IMG/VR virus record: IMGVR_UViG_3300010399_000034
Coordinates: 1 to 64,000 of that record
Origin: a virus
Direction: 5' to 3' (one strand)
DNA length: 64,000 bases
The notes below the pieces were generated by a model. That model saw only the letters and a list, made by a program, of their open reading frames with translations, did not search any database and had not been told where the DNA came from. Position 1 is the first letter of the stretch, and every line of letters begins with the position of its first letter. Positions 7,399 through 15,504 of the stretch are shown here, piece by piece. The position numbers and the translations under genes were made by a program.

Positions 7399-8115
7399 AT
7401 GGCTCAGCTAGACAAGATCAGATTCGCAGACGGCCGCGTGCAACGGCCGGGCGACTGGACGGCCTCGCCGCTCTACTCGACGGTCGAGATCGACGACGCG
7501 GCAGCGCTTCCTCCTCTCGACGGCTTCTCCTACGGCAACGGTGGCGATGTGCCGGGCTCGGTCGGTCCGCGACAGAGCACGATTGTCGACACCAACATGG
7601 AAGGCCAGGGCTCGATCCTCGCCGAGAACGAAGAGCTTCTCCTCTTCGGCCTCTGCATCGAGCTTATCCAGATCACCGCCGCGACCACGACGAACTTCTT
7701 CACGTCGCAGGAAGCGTGGTGTCCGGACCCGCCGCTCGTCAGCGCGACGAACTGTCAGCGCATTCTTCGCGACACCTTGGTGCGGATGAAGATCGCCGCG
7801 ACCAAGGACTACCTCGCGGTCCCGCTCGGGTGGCTGCCAGGTGCGCGTGGTGTCGACCACACGTACGGCTCGGCGCGCTCGGTCGGCTCGACGTGGACCG
7901 AAGGCGTCTTCGTCGGCTACAACGGCGCGAACTACGAGGGGGCGCATCGTCTCTTCGCGACGCCGCACCAGGTCGCACCGGGCGAGCAGTTCATCGTGCG
8001 CCTCGAGTTCCCCTTCGGGACGATCTCGGGCCTCGAGTTCGGCCTCCCGGATACGAGTGCGCGCATCAAGGCGCGTATCTACCAACGCGGTCTTCGCCGC
8101 CGCCCGGTCGCGTGA
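7399..8115 (+). CDS. Capsid-like protein 2 of three tandem paralogues
   Basis: 238 residues. It begins almost directly with the shared block (DKIRFADGRVQ...DW...PLYSTVE), then GNGGDVPG, RQSTIVDTN, a LLLFGLCIELIQ strand and the ending IKARIYQRGLRRRP. It lacks the N-terminal extension of the first paralogue. Two paralogous single-jelly-roll capsid proteins are known in thermophile viruses such as P23-77, so three would be unusual. Capsid assignment is inferred from order, copy number and the terminator downstream of the third gene. Confidence 0.65.
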   Translation: MAQLDKIRFADGRVQRPGDWTASPLYSTVEIDDAAALPPLDGFSYGNGGDVPGSVGPRQSTIVDTNMEGQGSILAENEELLLFGLCIELIQITAATTTNFFTSQEAWCPDPPLVSATNCQRILRDTLVRMKIAATKDYLAVPLGWLPGARGVDHTYGSARSVGSTWTEGVFVGYNGANYEGAHRLFATPHQVAPGEQFIVRLEFPFGTISGLEFGLPDTSARIKARIYQRGLRRRPVA

Positions 8116-8128
8116 AGAGGAAGCAAGC

Positions 8129-8827
8129 ATGTCCAGCCTGAACAAGGTCCGACTCGCAGACGGCAGAGAGATCGCGATCGCCGAGTGGTACCATCAGCCG
8201 CGCTACTCGACGATCGAGTTCGCCGCGACGTCCGCAGTGAACCTGCGGATGTGGAACTACACGGTCGGCAACAACGTCTCCTCGGTCGGTACGGCGGCAC
8301 GGCAATCGACCGAAGCCGACACGAACCAGATCAAGAAGAAGGCGATGAACATGGACGAAGCTCTCATCGTCATGGCCATCACCTACGAGATCTTCGCGCT
8401 CACGAGCGACGTCGACAACAGCGCGCTCGTCGTGGCGCCCGAGCCGATGACGCTCTCCACCGACGTCCGCCGTCTTCAGCACCAAGGCATCTTCGAGCTG
8501 AAGGTCGGCGCCGGCATCAAGAAGCCGCAGTACGAGGTTCCGTTCGCCTGGCTCTGCCAGTCGCCCGGCACCAAGGCCTACGCTTCGCCCGCCGGCACGA
8601 CGACGGTCCGCATCGACTACGGCACCGGCGGCGAGATCAGCGCCGACGATCAAGAGCTGCTCGCGCTTCCGATCTACATCGGCGGCTTCGGGCAGCAGGC
8701 CAAGCCGGGCAACGCAATGTTCTTCGAAGGCCGTTTCTACAACGGCGACGGCGGCGCCTTCACCGGGCTTCGGCAGAACATGCGGATCCGGTTCTACCTC
8801 GACGGCCTCCAGAAGCGGCCGGCCTGA
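8129..8827 (+). CDS. Capsid-like protein 3 of three tandem paralogues
   Basis: 232 residues from ATG 8129, with GAGGAAG upstream; the open frame extends further 5' but only inside the previous gene. It has the cleanest version of the shared block (NKVRLADGREIAI-EW, RYSTIE), then RQSTEADTN, a MAITYEIFAL strand, and the ending IRFYLDGLQKRPA. It is followed within 35 bases by a stable terminator, as expected for a highly expressed gene. Likely a main shell component. Confidence 0.7.
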   Translation: MSSLNKVRLADGREIAIAEWYHQPRYSTIEFAATSAVNLRMWNYTVGNNVSSVGTAARQSTEADTNQIKKKAMNMDEALIVMAITYEIFALTSDVDNSALVVAPEPMTLSTDVRRLQHQGIFELKVGAGIKKPQYEVPFAWLCQSPGTKAYASPAGTTTVRIDYGTGGEISADDQELLALPIYIGGFGQQAKPGNAMFFEGRFYNGDGGAFTGLRQNMRIRFYLDGLQKRPA

Positions 8828-8860
8828 TCTTTTCACGCGCTCCGGCGCGCGATATGGAAG

Positions 8861-8920
8861 CCCCTCGGAAGGCGCTCACCTTCGGCAATCTGAGGGGCGC
8901 ATCTTCCGAGGGGTTTTCTC
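8861..8920 (+). terminator. Intrinsic terminator after the capsid-like genes
   Basis: CCCCTCGGAAG (8861-8871) pairs perfectly with CTTCCGAGGGG (8903-8913) and is followed by TTTTCTCTTC. The loop can form a smaller hairpin (GCGCTCA with TGA..GCGC). Just upstream, 8836-8849 forms a second small hairpin (CGCGC-TCCG-GCGCG). The GAGGGG of the 3' arm is also the only ribosome binding site candidate for ATG 8924, so folding would both stop transcription and hide the start of the next gene. Confidence 0.8.
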
Positions 8921-8923
8921 TTC

Positions 8924-10063
8924 ATGCGCGCTGACGACGACACGCTCCTCCACGAACCTCGGGCCCTTTGGACCGTGCAGGCGTTGCTTGCCGAGGCGCT
9001 CGAGGCGAACGTCGAAGAAGACATCGTCGTCTCGACCGGGCGCGTGCTAGTCCCGAAGGACGACTTCAAGAACACGAGCCGCTATCCGATCACGCTGACA
9101 AAGATGTGCGTCTGCGCGATCGGCTACACGTATCGCGAGTACGAGTTCACGGCGACGCCGGAGGCCGTGCACAACTCGATGATGGCGGCACAGAACCAGG
9201 TGAAGATCTTCCTCTCGTCGCCGTATTCGTTTCATCTCGACCGCAACGACTTCATCGTCAATCAGGCGCCGCCCGATCCGACGGCCGAGCCTGGCATGCG
9301 CTACGACCCAACTATTGGAAGCTACTCTTCGGGCATCTGGGGGCTCAATCGCTGGACGTTCGATCGCTGCCTCTGGCTCCCGCGCAAGGCGACGCTTCAA
9401 CTCGACATCGGCACGTGGATCATTCCGGATCTCGGCTTCGGCGCGCCGCCGGCTATCTACACGTCGGTGCAGTTCGACGAGCCGCAGACTGGAATCCTCG
9501 GCGGTAACAATCGTCTCCGTGCACGCGCGGCGATCCCCGCTGTCTTCGATACGCATGCTGCCGCAGTCGGGATCCCTGCGCCTGACGCGTTCGGTGCTGG
9601 CAATGGCGGCACGAGCTTCGTGACCTACCCAGCCGAAGGGCTCTTCAAGCCGAACGTCTTCAACCGGCAGGAGAGCGATCGTGGCCAGGACATGAACGCC
9701 TTCACCGGCTTCGCCGTCGCGCTTGATCAGATCGACTACGACCTCGCGATTCAGGCACTCGGTGTGGACTTCGCCGCCAAGCCGATCGCGCCGATCGGGA
9801 CGCGCATCGTCACGCGCGCCAAGTGCAGCAACGGCGGTACGAACGAGTGGTGGTGGCGGCCTAACGCGCCGCTCTGTCTGGTCTCGCCGACGATGGGTCC
9901 GGCGACGGTCTACACTCTGCGCAAGCCCATCGTGCTCGGCCCCGGAGAGCAGCTCGAGGTGGAGCTTCAGGCGCCGCCGATCGTGACCATCGACGACACA
10001 CCCTTTCAACCCACCTACCAGATCGGTGTGTCGTTCACCGGCTACGCGACCATCGAAGGTTGA
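8924..10063 (+). CDS. Virion protein with two related domains, paralogue of the next gene
   Basis: 379 residues, no membrane segment. Its C-terminal half contains NGGTNEWWW and, about 30 residues later, a GPGEQLEVEL strand, matched in the next protein by NGTNQWWNW and EGVTVEVES; both end in a short G-Y-x-x-x strand. An N-terminal half beginning DFKNTSRYPITLTKM resembles the start of each half of the next protein (VYRNGEKFPFRVTHL; DFRNDGTEPLEVTHM), so the protein seems built from two similar beta domains. A double-barrel capsid or vertex protein is a possible reading. It starts immediately after the terminator. Confidence 0.6.
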   Translation: MRADDDTLLHEPRALWTVQALLAEALEANVEEDIVVSTGRVLVPKDDFKNTSRYPITLTKMCVCAIGYTYREYEFTATPEAVHNSMMAAQNQVKIFLSSPYSFHLDRNDFIVNQAPPDPTAEPGMRYDPTIGSYSSGIWGLNRWTFDRCLWLPRKATLQLDIGTWIIPDLGFGAPPAIYTSVQFDEPQTGILGGNNRLRARAAIPAVFDTHAAAVGIPAPDAFGAGNGGTSFVTYPAEGLFKPNVFNRQESDRGQDMNAFTGFAVALDQIDYDLAIQALGVDFAAKPIAPIGTRIVTRAKCSNGGTNEWWWRPNAPLCLVSPTMGPATVYTLRKPIVLGPGEQLEVELQAPPIVTIDDTPFQPTYQIGVSFTGYATIEG

Positions 10064-10065
10064 TC

Positions 10066-10998
10066 ATGGACAAAAACGAGTACATGCAGCGCCTCGCCAA
10101 GCGCAACCTCGTCGAGAAGGACGCGAAGCACTTCGAGCCGCGCCTCTTCTTCGATTCGTTCGTGTTCGACGGGCAGACGGCACGCGTCTTCTCGCAGCCC
10201 GACGTCTATCGCAATGGCGAGAAGTTCCCGTTCCGGGTCACGCACCTCAGTGCGTCGATGCTCTTCACGTCGGACGAGCTTCAGAACCCGGTGGGCGGCG
10301 ACGAGCGGATGATTCAACGCTACTCGATGCGCATCAGGGCGCATGGCGTCTACTACCAGAACTCCGACGTCACACCGATCCCGCTTTGGGCGAATAAGCC
10401 GGTGGCTGCCGCAGACGTTACGACACTCTCGCAGTCGTGCTGGCGCTTCGACAAGCCTTTCATCCTCGGCAATCGTGACACCTTTCAAGTCGAGGTCTCG
10501 CTTATCGTTGCGCCCGACACCGATCTGACGGAGCGCGTCGCGGTGACTTTCGCGGGTCTAGGGCTCTACTCGCGGATGCCGAAGATCTTGACGAGCGAGA
10601 TCGATCTCGCGGACACGCTCGTCGCGACGATGGACACCAACGACTTCCGCAACGACGGCACCGAGCCGCTCGAAGTGACGCACATGGTCGTGCATCACAC
10701 GCCGTCGGTCGAAGTGACCAACCCAGTCGGCAACATCCGCAATGTCAAGCTGCGTGTGCGCGCCAATGGCAATGGTACCAATCAATGGTGGAACTGGACC
10801 GCGGTCTCGGCTGCGACGCAGCTCGTTCCAGCGCAGCTCTTCGGGCTCACGACGGGGCGCTCGGTCGTGCACGAGCTCCCCGGTGACGGCTGGCTCTGGT
10901 ATCCGAACGAAGGTGTGACGGTCGAGGTCGAGTCGCAGGACACGTCGCGCCGGGATACGGTGCTCATCGCCATGGCCGGCTACATCATGGTGACGTGA
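10066..10998 (+). CDS. Virion protein with internal duplication
   Basis: 310 residues from ATG 10066, 2 bases after the previous stop. Residues 40-170 and 190-310 look like repeats: each begins with an [FY]RN.......V[TE]H[LM] strand, passes through an arginine-rich strand (YSMRIRAHG; VKLRVRANG), a Trp-containing segment and a V.V..... strand, and ends with a hydrophobic GLGLYS or AGYIMV. Such duplication is what a double-barrel protein would show. Related to the preceding gene. Assigned to the virion by context; family unknown. Confidence 0.6.
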   Translation: MDKNEYMQRLAKRNLVEKDAKHFEPRLFFDSFVFDGQTARVFSQPDVYRNGEKFPFRVTHLSASMLFTSDELQNPVGGDERMIQRYSMRIRAHGVYYQNSDVTPIPLWANKPVAAADVTTLSQSCWRFDKPFILGNRDTFQVEVSLIVAPDTDLTERVAVTFAGLGLYSRMPKILTSEIDLADTLVATMDTNDFRNDGTEPLEVTHMVVHHTPSVEVTNPVGNIRNVKLRVRANGNGTNQWWNWTAVSAATQLVPAQLFGLTTGRSVVHELPGDGWLWYPNEGVTVEVESQDTSRRDTVLIAMAGYIMVT

Positions 10999-11351
10999 TG
11001 CTGCGCAAGAAGACCGAGTGGTATCGGACGACGCTCACGACGCTGCCGAGCATCATCGTGCCGCAGGAAGAAGGCGTGGGAGGGCTGCGTCGTATCACGC
11101 TCCTCGTTCGCGACTCGGCGCAGATTCAGGTCGCGCTCGATAAGGAGGTCGTGCCGTACAAGCCGGTGTCCGACGTCGATCCGACGACGGACGAAGCTGG
11201 CTCGAACGAGATCGACGCGCGCGACGCGTATTGGCCCGAGCCTCCGGTGAATAAGCAGATCATCTTCGAGATCCTCCCAGATCAGTGGGTCGTCGGTCGC
11301 GCTGCGGACGAGCTGCACGAGCTCTCCGTCATCGTCGAGTACCTGGAGTAA
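10998..11351 (+). CDS. Small virion-block protein of unknown function
   Basis: 117 residues from ATG 10998, overlapping the upstream stop (TGATG). It is acidic, without membrane segments, and predicted mixed alpha/beta from its pattern (RITLLVRDSAQIQVAL; KQIIFEILP; LSVIVEYLE). It sits directly behind the two duplicated-domain proteins and may be their partner. No family recognised. Confidence 0.65.
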   Translation: MLRKKTEWYRTTLTTLPSIIVPQEEGVGGLRRITLLVRDSAQIQVALDKEVVPYKPVSDVDPTTDEAGSNEIDARDAYWPEPPVNKQIIFEILPDQWVVGRAADELHELSVIVEYLE

Positions 11352-11354
11352 GCC

Positions 11355-12158
11355 ATGGGCGCCGGACGAAGCGCAGACGTCTTCTCGATGCTGAGCGAGC
11401 TCAATCTGAGCGAGCAGAGCCTCACGCGTGCATGGGTCGCAGCGCAGTTCTTGGCGGCCAACGGCGCGCTCAACGAGCAGACGCGTCGCGCGGTGATGAC
11501 GCAGCGTGATGCCGTCTTCGGCATCCAGCAGACCATCTACAGCGCGATCCAGCGCGTCCTTGGGCCCATCGGGCAGAGCGATGCGATCCCGCAGCCGCGC
11601 CCGCTCCCGGATCTTCCACCTTCCGGCCAGCCCACGCAGCCGAACATGGTCCAAACGGACGGCCTCGGCATCGCGCCTGCGATCGTTTGGGCCGCTGCGG
11701 TCGTCGGCATCTTGATCCATCTCGCCGCGATCTACGCGGTCGTGCGCGTCATCCAGATCGGCGCCGACGCCGTCGTTCGGATGTACGCGATCCGTGAGAA
11801 CACCAAACGCCTCGATCTGCACACGCGCTCGCAGCAAGACCGCTTTCAACAGTGCCTTGCACAGACGCGCGATCCTGTACGCTGCGCCAATCTCTTTCCG
11901 CTCCCCGATCCGCAGCTCGAGGACACCACTGCGCATCTGCCGATGGACCCCGTCCTCCTCGGCGTCGGCATCGTCTCGGCGATCCTCTCGCTCGGTGTTG
12001 TCGGCTACGTCTTCTGGGAGTTCAGCTCTTCGACGCGCGGTGCGAGTGCGCCTTCGCGGATCTCGGGCGTGCGCGGGCATCCGCAGCTTCTCTCCGGGAC
12101 GGACGTGAGCCGCAGCCTTCGCGCCGACTTCGACGACGAAGAGGACGAGGACGACTGA
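11355..12158 (+). CDS. Two-segment membrane protein with acidic tail
   Basis: 267 residues. A helical N-terminal domain (1-70) and a Pro/Gln linker lead to DGLGIAP (a relaxed RGLG-type motif) and a long hydrophobic segment (about 105-130); a soluble loop with two Cys, a second membrane helix (about 203-225) and a tail ending DFDDEEDEDD follow. The acidic end is the opposite of the basic tails of its neighbours and might contact the basic core proteins. ATG overlap (TGATG) with the next gene. Unknown family. Confidence 0.7.
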   Translation: MGAGRSADVFSMLSELNLSEQSLTRAWVAAQFLAANGALNEQTRRAVMTQRDAVFGIQQTIYSAIQRVLGPIGQSDAIPQPRPLPDLPPSGQPTQPNMVQTDGLGIAPAIVWAAAVVGILIHLAAIYAVVRVIQIGADAVVRMYAIRENTKRLDLHTRSQQDRFQQCLAQTRDPVRCANLFPLPDPQLEDTTAHLPMDPVLLGVGIVSAILSLGVVGYVFWEFSSSTRGASAPSRISGVRGHPQLLSGTDVSRSLRADFDDEEDEDD

Positions 12159-12571
12159 TGGCGCGCTTCTACACAGGCCATCCCAAGGTCGATGCGCGCT
12201 TCCCGCACTTCGCGCCGGTCCTCGGCGCGCAGCCGCTCGTGCACGAGCCGGGGCGCGGGCTCGAGAGCGTGCTCGGCGATGCGGAACCCGACGGCGTGCC
12301 GAGCCAGATCGTCGCGCCCGATCCGTGGCCTGAGGTCTCCGTCGGCGTCGCGACCGCGGCGCTCTCGGGCGGCCTCGTCGGCGGGATTGCAGCGGGGCAC
12401 TGGCCCGGCGCGTCGATCGGTGCCGGTCTCAGCACTGCGGCGTGGAGCGTGTTTACGCTCTTCGGGTCGTTCCACGATCTCGGCCCTCGAGCGCGTACCG
12501 TCCTTGGCGGTGCTGCCGTCACGGGCGTATTGATGACGGGTCTCGGATTTTGGCTGCGAGGTCGACGATGA
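12158..12571 (+). CDS. Membrane protein with two hydrophobic segments
   Basis: 137 residues from ATG 12158, overlapping the previous stop. Residues 1-60 are polar; two Gly/Ala-rich hydrophobic stretches follow (about 64-105 and 115-133) and the protein ends WLRGRR. It overlaps the following small gene by ATGA. Probably another integral protein of the virion membrane; no family recognised. Confidence 0.7.
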   Translation: MARFYTGHPKVDARFPHFAPVLGAQPLVHEPGRGLESVLGDAEPDGVPSQIVAPDPWPEVSVGVATAALSGGLVGGIAAGHWPGASIGAGLSTAAWSVFTLFGSFHDLGPRARTVLGGAAVTGVLMTGLGFWLRGRR

Positions 12572-12744
12572 GCACCTTCACGAATCTCTTTGCGGCGATC
12601 ACCGGCGCGGTTGCCGCGTCGCAGAAGAAGCCTCGTCGGCGCAACGGCGGCGTAGGAGGCGGTCGGCGTGGCAAACCCGAATGTACGCCCTGTGCGGCGA
12701 ACGCGTACGTCGAATCTCTTCGTCCAAAGACTCCTAAGCGCTGA
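12568..12744 (+). CDS. 58-residue basic, Gly-rich protein
   Basis: ATG 12568 overlaps the preceding stop (ATGA). 58 residues: a mildly hydrophobic start (FTNLFAAITGAVAAS), then a basic Gly-rich stretch and a CTPC pair, ending PKTPKR. The last 77 bases are also read in another frame by the next gene. Coupled start and composition support it, but it is short and unfamiliar. Confidence 0.5.
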   Translation: MSTFTNLFAAITGAVAASQKKPRRRNGGVGGGRRGKPECTPCAANAYVESLRPKTPKR

Positions 12745-12928
12745 GCCACGATGCGTCATCTGCGGCACTACGAAAGGTCTGCGGCCCGTCCAAGCGGCTG
12801 GGGATCTCTCCGTCTTGAGCTGCGAGATGCACGAGGGCCTCGCGCGCGTCGGAGTTCGCGGCGTGAAAGAAGCGCTGGCGTTCCTCAAGCCGAAGCTCGC
12901 TTCGTGGTTCGAACGCTTTCGCCGATGA
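12668..12928 (+). CDS. Small zinc-finger-like protein, overlapping gene
   Basis: GTG 12668 has a strong binding site (GGAGGCGG, spacing 5) inside the previous gene. 86 residues: basic N-terminus, then CVICG and, about 18 residues later, CEMH, a C-x2-C...C-x2-H set like the metal site of small HNH or zinc-finger proteins; no complete HNH catalytic signature is visible. A helical C-terminus follows. The 77-base overlap of two reading frames is unusual even here. Confidence 0.55.
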   Translation: MANPNVRPVRRTRTSNLFVQRLLSAEPRCVICGTTKGLRPVQAAGDLSVLSCEMHEGLARVGVRGVKEALAFLKPKLASWFERFRR

Positions 12929-12937
12929 GGGGGCACC

Positions 12938-13486
12938 GTGGCTGAAACCGACGCGCAAAAGAGCCGACGCCGAAATCGGATGGATGCTCGCAACGAGCAG
13001 GGCGATCTCGTCGCCTACGAAGACGAAGGTGGGCAGCGTCTCATCTGGACCGGCGACGAAGAAGCGCCGTACGTCAAGGTCGTCAACAGCATCGACGATC
13101 CTGTCGTCATCTCCCCCGTCGAAGGCGGGACAGCGGTCATCTTCTACCGCGGCACGGCGACGCAGCAGGTCGCGATCGCAACGGGCGCAGTCAAGGTCCG
13201 GCAGGTCCGTGCGATCCTCGAAGCGAGCGTTGTCACAGATCGCTTCTTCATGATCTTCGACGCGGCCGCGCCCGTGGCGAACGGGGCCACGCCTGTGTGG
13301 CAGGCGCTCGTTCCAGGCGGGCTTACAACGGTCACCACGCATGCAGAGGCGGGCGACGACTTCGAACCGATCGGTGGTCTTGCGCTCACGGACGGTTTCG
13401 TGCTTGCGATTTCTACGACGCCTGGAACGTTGACGTTGCCGGGTGTCGCCGATACGTACTTCGAGGCCACCTACACGACGAGTTGA
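12938..13486 (+). CDS. Beta-rich virion surface-type protein
   Basis: 182 residues, GTG start with GAGGGGG upstream. A charged N-terminus (1-40) is followed by strands typical of small beta-sandwich structural proteins, rich in Val, Ala, Thr and Gly, ending LPGVADTYFEATYTTS. It stands directly before the beta-helix protein, so a base or adaptor for that spike is a reasonable guess. No firm family. Confidence 0.6.
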   Translation: MAETDAQKSRRRNRMDARNEQGDLVAYEDEGGQRLIWTGDEEAPYVKVVNSIDDPVVISPVEGGTAVIFYRGTATQQVAIATGAVKVRQVRAILEASVVTDRFFMIFDAAAPVANGATPVWQALVPGGLTTVTTHAEAGDDFEPIGGLALTDGFVLAISTTPGTLTLPGVADTYFEATYTTS

Positions 13487-13491
13487 GCAGT

Positions 13492-15426
13492 ATGGGCTAC
13501 TTTGCAATCCCCTCCGCAGGTATCGGCCTCCCGAGTTCCGGCGTCGGCATCGACCTCTACGTTCGCACGACCGGCGACGACAACAACCCAGGCACCGCAG
13601 CGTTGCCGCTATTGACGGTGACCGAAGCCGTTCGGCGGCTCGACTCGCTCGCCAAGATCACCGGCGTCAACGGCGTCGGCGCCACGGTGCACGTGGGCGC
13701 GGGCACCTTTCAATGGACCATGGGCCTTGGTCCGTTCTTCCTGAGCGAAGCGCTCTTCTTCATCGGGGATGGTGGCGGGCTCGTCGGCGATGACGGCTTC
13801 ACGGTACTTCTCGCGTCGACCGCGGCTCTTGCTGGCTCGGGTCTCGCAGTCGTCAAGTCGAGCGGGCTCACCGTTAATCAGTATCGCGGGAAGACGATCC
13901 AGATCCTCTCTGGCGCTGCCGCAGGCGATCGTCGAACGATTCGAAACAACACGGCGACGGACATCATCCCGTCCGGCAACTTCTCCGCCGCGATCGCGAC
14001 AAACGATACGTATCGGATCCTCGAACCGAACTGCTTCCTAGAGTTCGAGAGCTCCGCGACAGCCACGCCGCTGACGACCGACTTCCCACCAATCGCGAAG
14101 TCGTGTGGCGGCACAGTCGCGCAGGTCGACACGAACGGGACCGGCACTGCGACCGTCGCTCCGTCGATCTACTTCATCAACTTCCGTTTCCAGAACCGCA
14201 CCGGCGATGCGGATCCGACGGCTCGAATCTGCATCATCGATTCGGCGGTGACGTTCTTCGGCGTCGAGCTTAATGCTGTCACGTCGAAGACGATGATCCC
14301 CGTCGTCGACAAGACGTCCATCCTGCAAGCCGGGATGGACTTCCTCGCGAGCACGCTCTGTCTCGCTGTTCGTCCCTTCGAGGCAGGGCTCGCGACGAGC
14401 CGTACGTCGTGGTCGGGTTGGGGCGTCTCGGGCCAGGGCGCGGGCTCCATTCTCTGGAACGCGACCGCGCGCTTCATGGGCTACATCGTCGAGACGCACT
14501 CGCTCTCGATCGAGGACTGCGAGTGGCGAGCATGCGGTGGCTCGGTCCTCGCCGACGCCGCGATGATCATCGCGCGGTGGGGCCACTTCACGTGCCTCAC
14601 GTCGGGCGCTCCGACGTTCCTCATTCGCTCGGAAGCAACGGCGGCGAGCACGGCGGCGCTCCTCGTGCGCGGCAACGGTCAAGCGCAGCTCCTCAACTGC
14701 ACCATCGAGAAACAGAACCAAGGCTTCGCCATCCTTGTGCGCGGTGACGGCGGCGTCGTCAACGCGATTCCGGGGCAGGTGGGGCTCGGAACCGGCGTCA
14801 CGCTGACTGGAGAGACGAGCGGCACCGCGCCGACGAACGCGATCTGCGTGACGTACGGCGGCCAGCTCAGCTACATCGCGACGCCGACGATCTCTGGCTT
14901 CACGACGGGGACGCAGCTCTGTGTTCGGCAGAACGGCCCTGCGGGCACTGTCGTTCAGCAGTGCGACTTCACCGACCTTGCAACGAACGGTGACTGCCTC
15001 CCTGCACAGCCGATCAAGCAGACGTGGAACGCGCTCGGTGCGCTCTCCGGCTTCGCTGACGGCGTTGCCGGCACGTTCACCGTCGCAGGCAGCTTCGACG
15101 GTATGCGCGAGATCACGCGTACGGGGCTCTGGGATACGTTCCGACTTCGGCAACTGGTCGACGGCACCGCGGGCACAACGAGCGTCGAACTGTTCCGTCG
15201 CCGTGGCGGCGTTCTGACCTCGCTCGGGATCGTGTCGCGACTCTTCGGCGGTGGCGCTTTCGCGGAGGCGTCGTTGACGCCGGCTTCTGCTGCGCTTCGC
15301 GCGCTCTCCATCGGCGATGTGCTCGTCGTGCAGTTCACGGCGCGGCAGACGAACGGCGAGACGGTCACGGTCGAGCTCCTCGGCGACGTGGATGGCCGCT
15401 GGGGTCGTATCACGCGCGTCGCCTGA
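13492..15426 (+). CDS. Right-handed beta-helix protein, probable receptor-binding spike
   Basis: 644 residues from ATG 13492; the open frame upstream overlaps the previous gene. Residues 15-45 contain DLYVRTTGDDNNPGT...PLLTVTEAV, the entry signature of right-handed beta-helix (pectate-lyase-like) proteins. The middle is a long series of short strands with Asn/Gly turns, and the last 110 residues look like a separate beta domain. Proteins of this kind serve as receptor-binding or sugar-degrading spikes in phages. No membrane segment. Enzyme activity cannot be judged from sequence alone. Confidence 0.7.
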   Translation: MGYFAIPSAGIGLPSSGVGIDLYVRTTGDDNNPGTAALPLLTVTEAVRRLDSLAKITGVNGVGATVHVGAGTFQWTMGLGPFFLSEALFFIGDGGGLVGDDGFTVLLASTAALAGSGLAVVKSSGLTVNQYRGKTIQILSGAAAGDRRTIRNNTATDIIPSGNFSAAIATNDTYRILEPNCFLEFESSATATPLTTDFPPIAKSCGGTVAQVDTNGTGTATVAPSIYFINFRFQNRTGDADPTARICIIDSAVTFFGVELNAVTSKTMIPVVDKTSILQAGMDFLASTLCLAVRPFEAGLATSRTSWSGWGVSGQGAGSILWNATARFMGYIVETHSLSIEDCEWRACGGSVLADAAMIIARWGHFTCLTSGAPTFLIRSEATAASTAALLVRGNGQAQLLNCTIEKQNQGFAILVRGDGGVVNAIPGQVGLGTGVTLTGETSGTAPTNAICVTYGGQLSYIATPTISGFTTGTQLCVRQNGPAGTVVQQCDFTDLATNGDCLPAQPIKQTWNALGALSGFADGVAGTFTVAGSFDGMREITRTGLWDTFRLRQLVDGTAGTTSVELFRRRGGVLTSLGIVSRLFGGGAFAEASLTPASAALRALSIGDVLVVQFTARQTNGETVTVELLGDVDGRWGRITRVA

Positions 15427-15430
15427 GTCC

Positions 15431-15459
15431 TCGACATTTCAATGTTCGCAGGCTAGGGT
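15431..15459 (+). promoter_or_regulatory. Sigma-70-type promoter for the regulator-like gene
   Basis: TCGACA (15431-15436) and TAGGGT (15454-15459) are separated by 17 bp in the only sizeable gap of this region, upstream of the gene at 15505. Spacing is ideal and the boxes match the usual consensus at 5 of 6 and 3 of 6 positions. It would give that gene expression independent of the structural operon. Confidence 0.5.
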
Positions 15460-15504
15460 TGTTTCTCTCCAGCAAGGGTGCTCGGAGCTAGAAGGGTGGT
15501 TTCA

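Noticed and set aside
8129-8827. Longer start at 7841 for the third capsid-like protein
   Set aside because: The extra 96 residues lie in another frame of the second capsid-like gene, are Arg/Ser-rich, and the ATG at 8129 has a good binding site and matches the paralogues.
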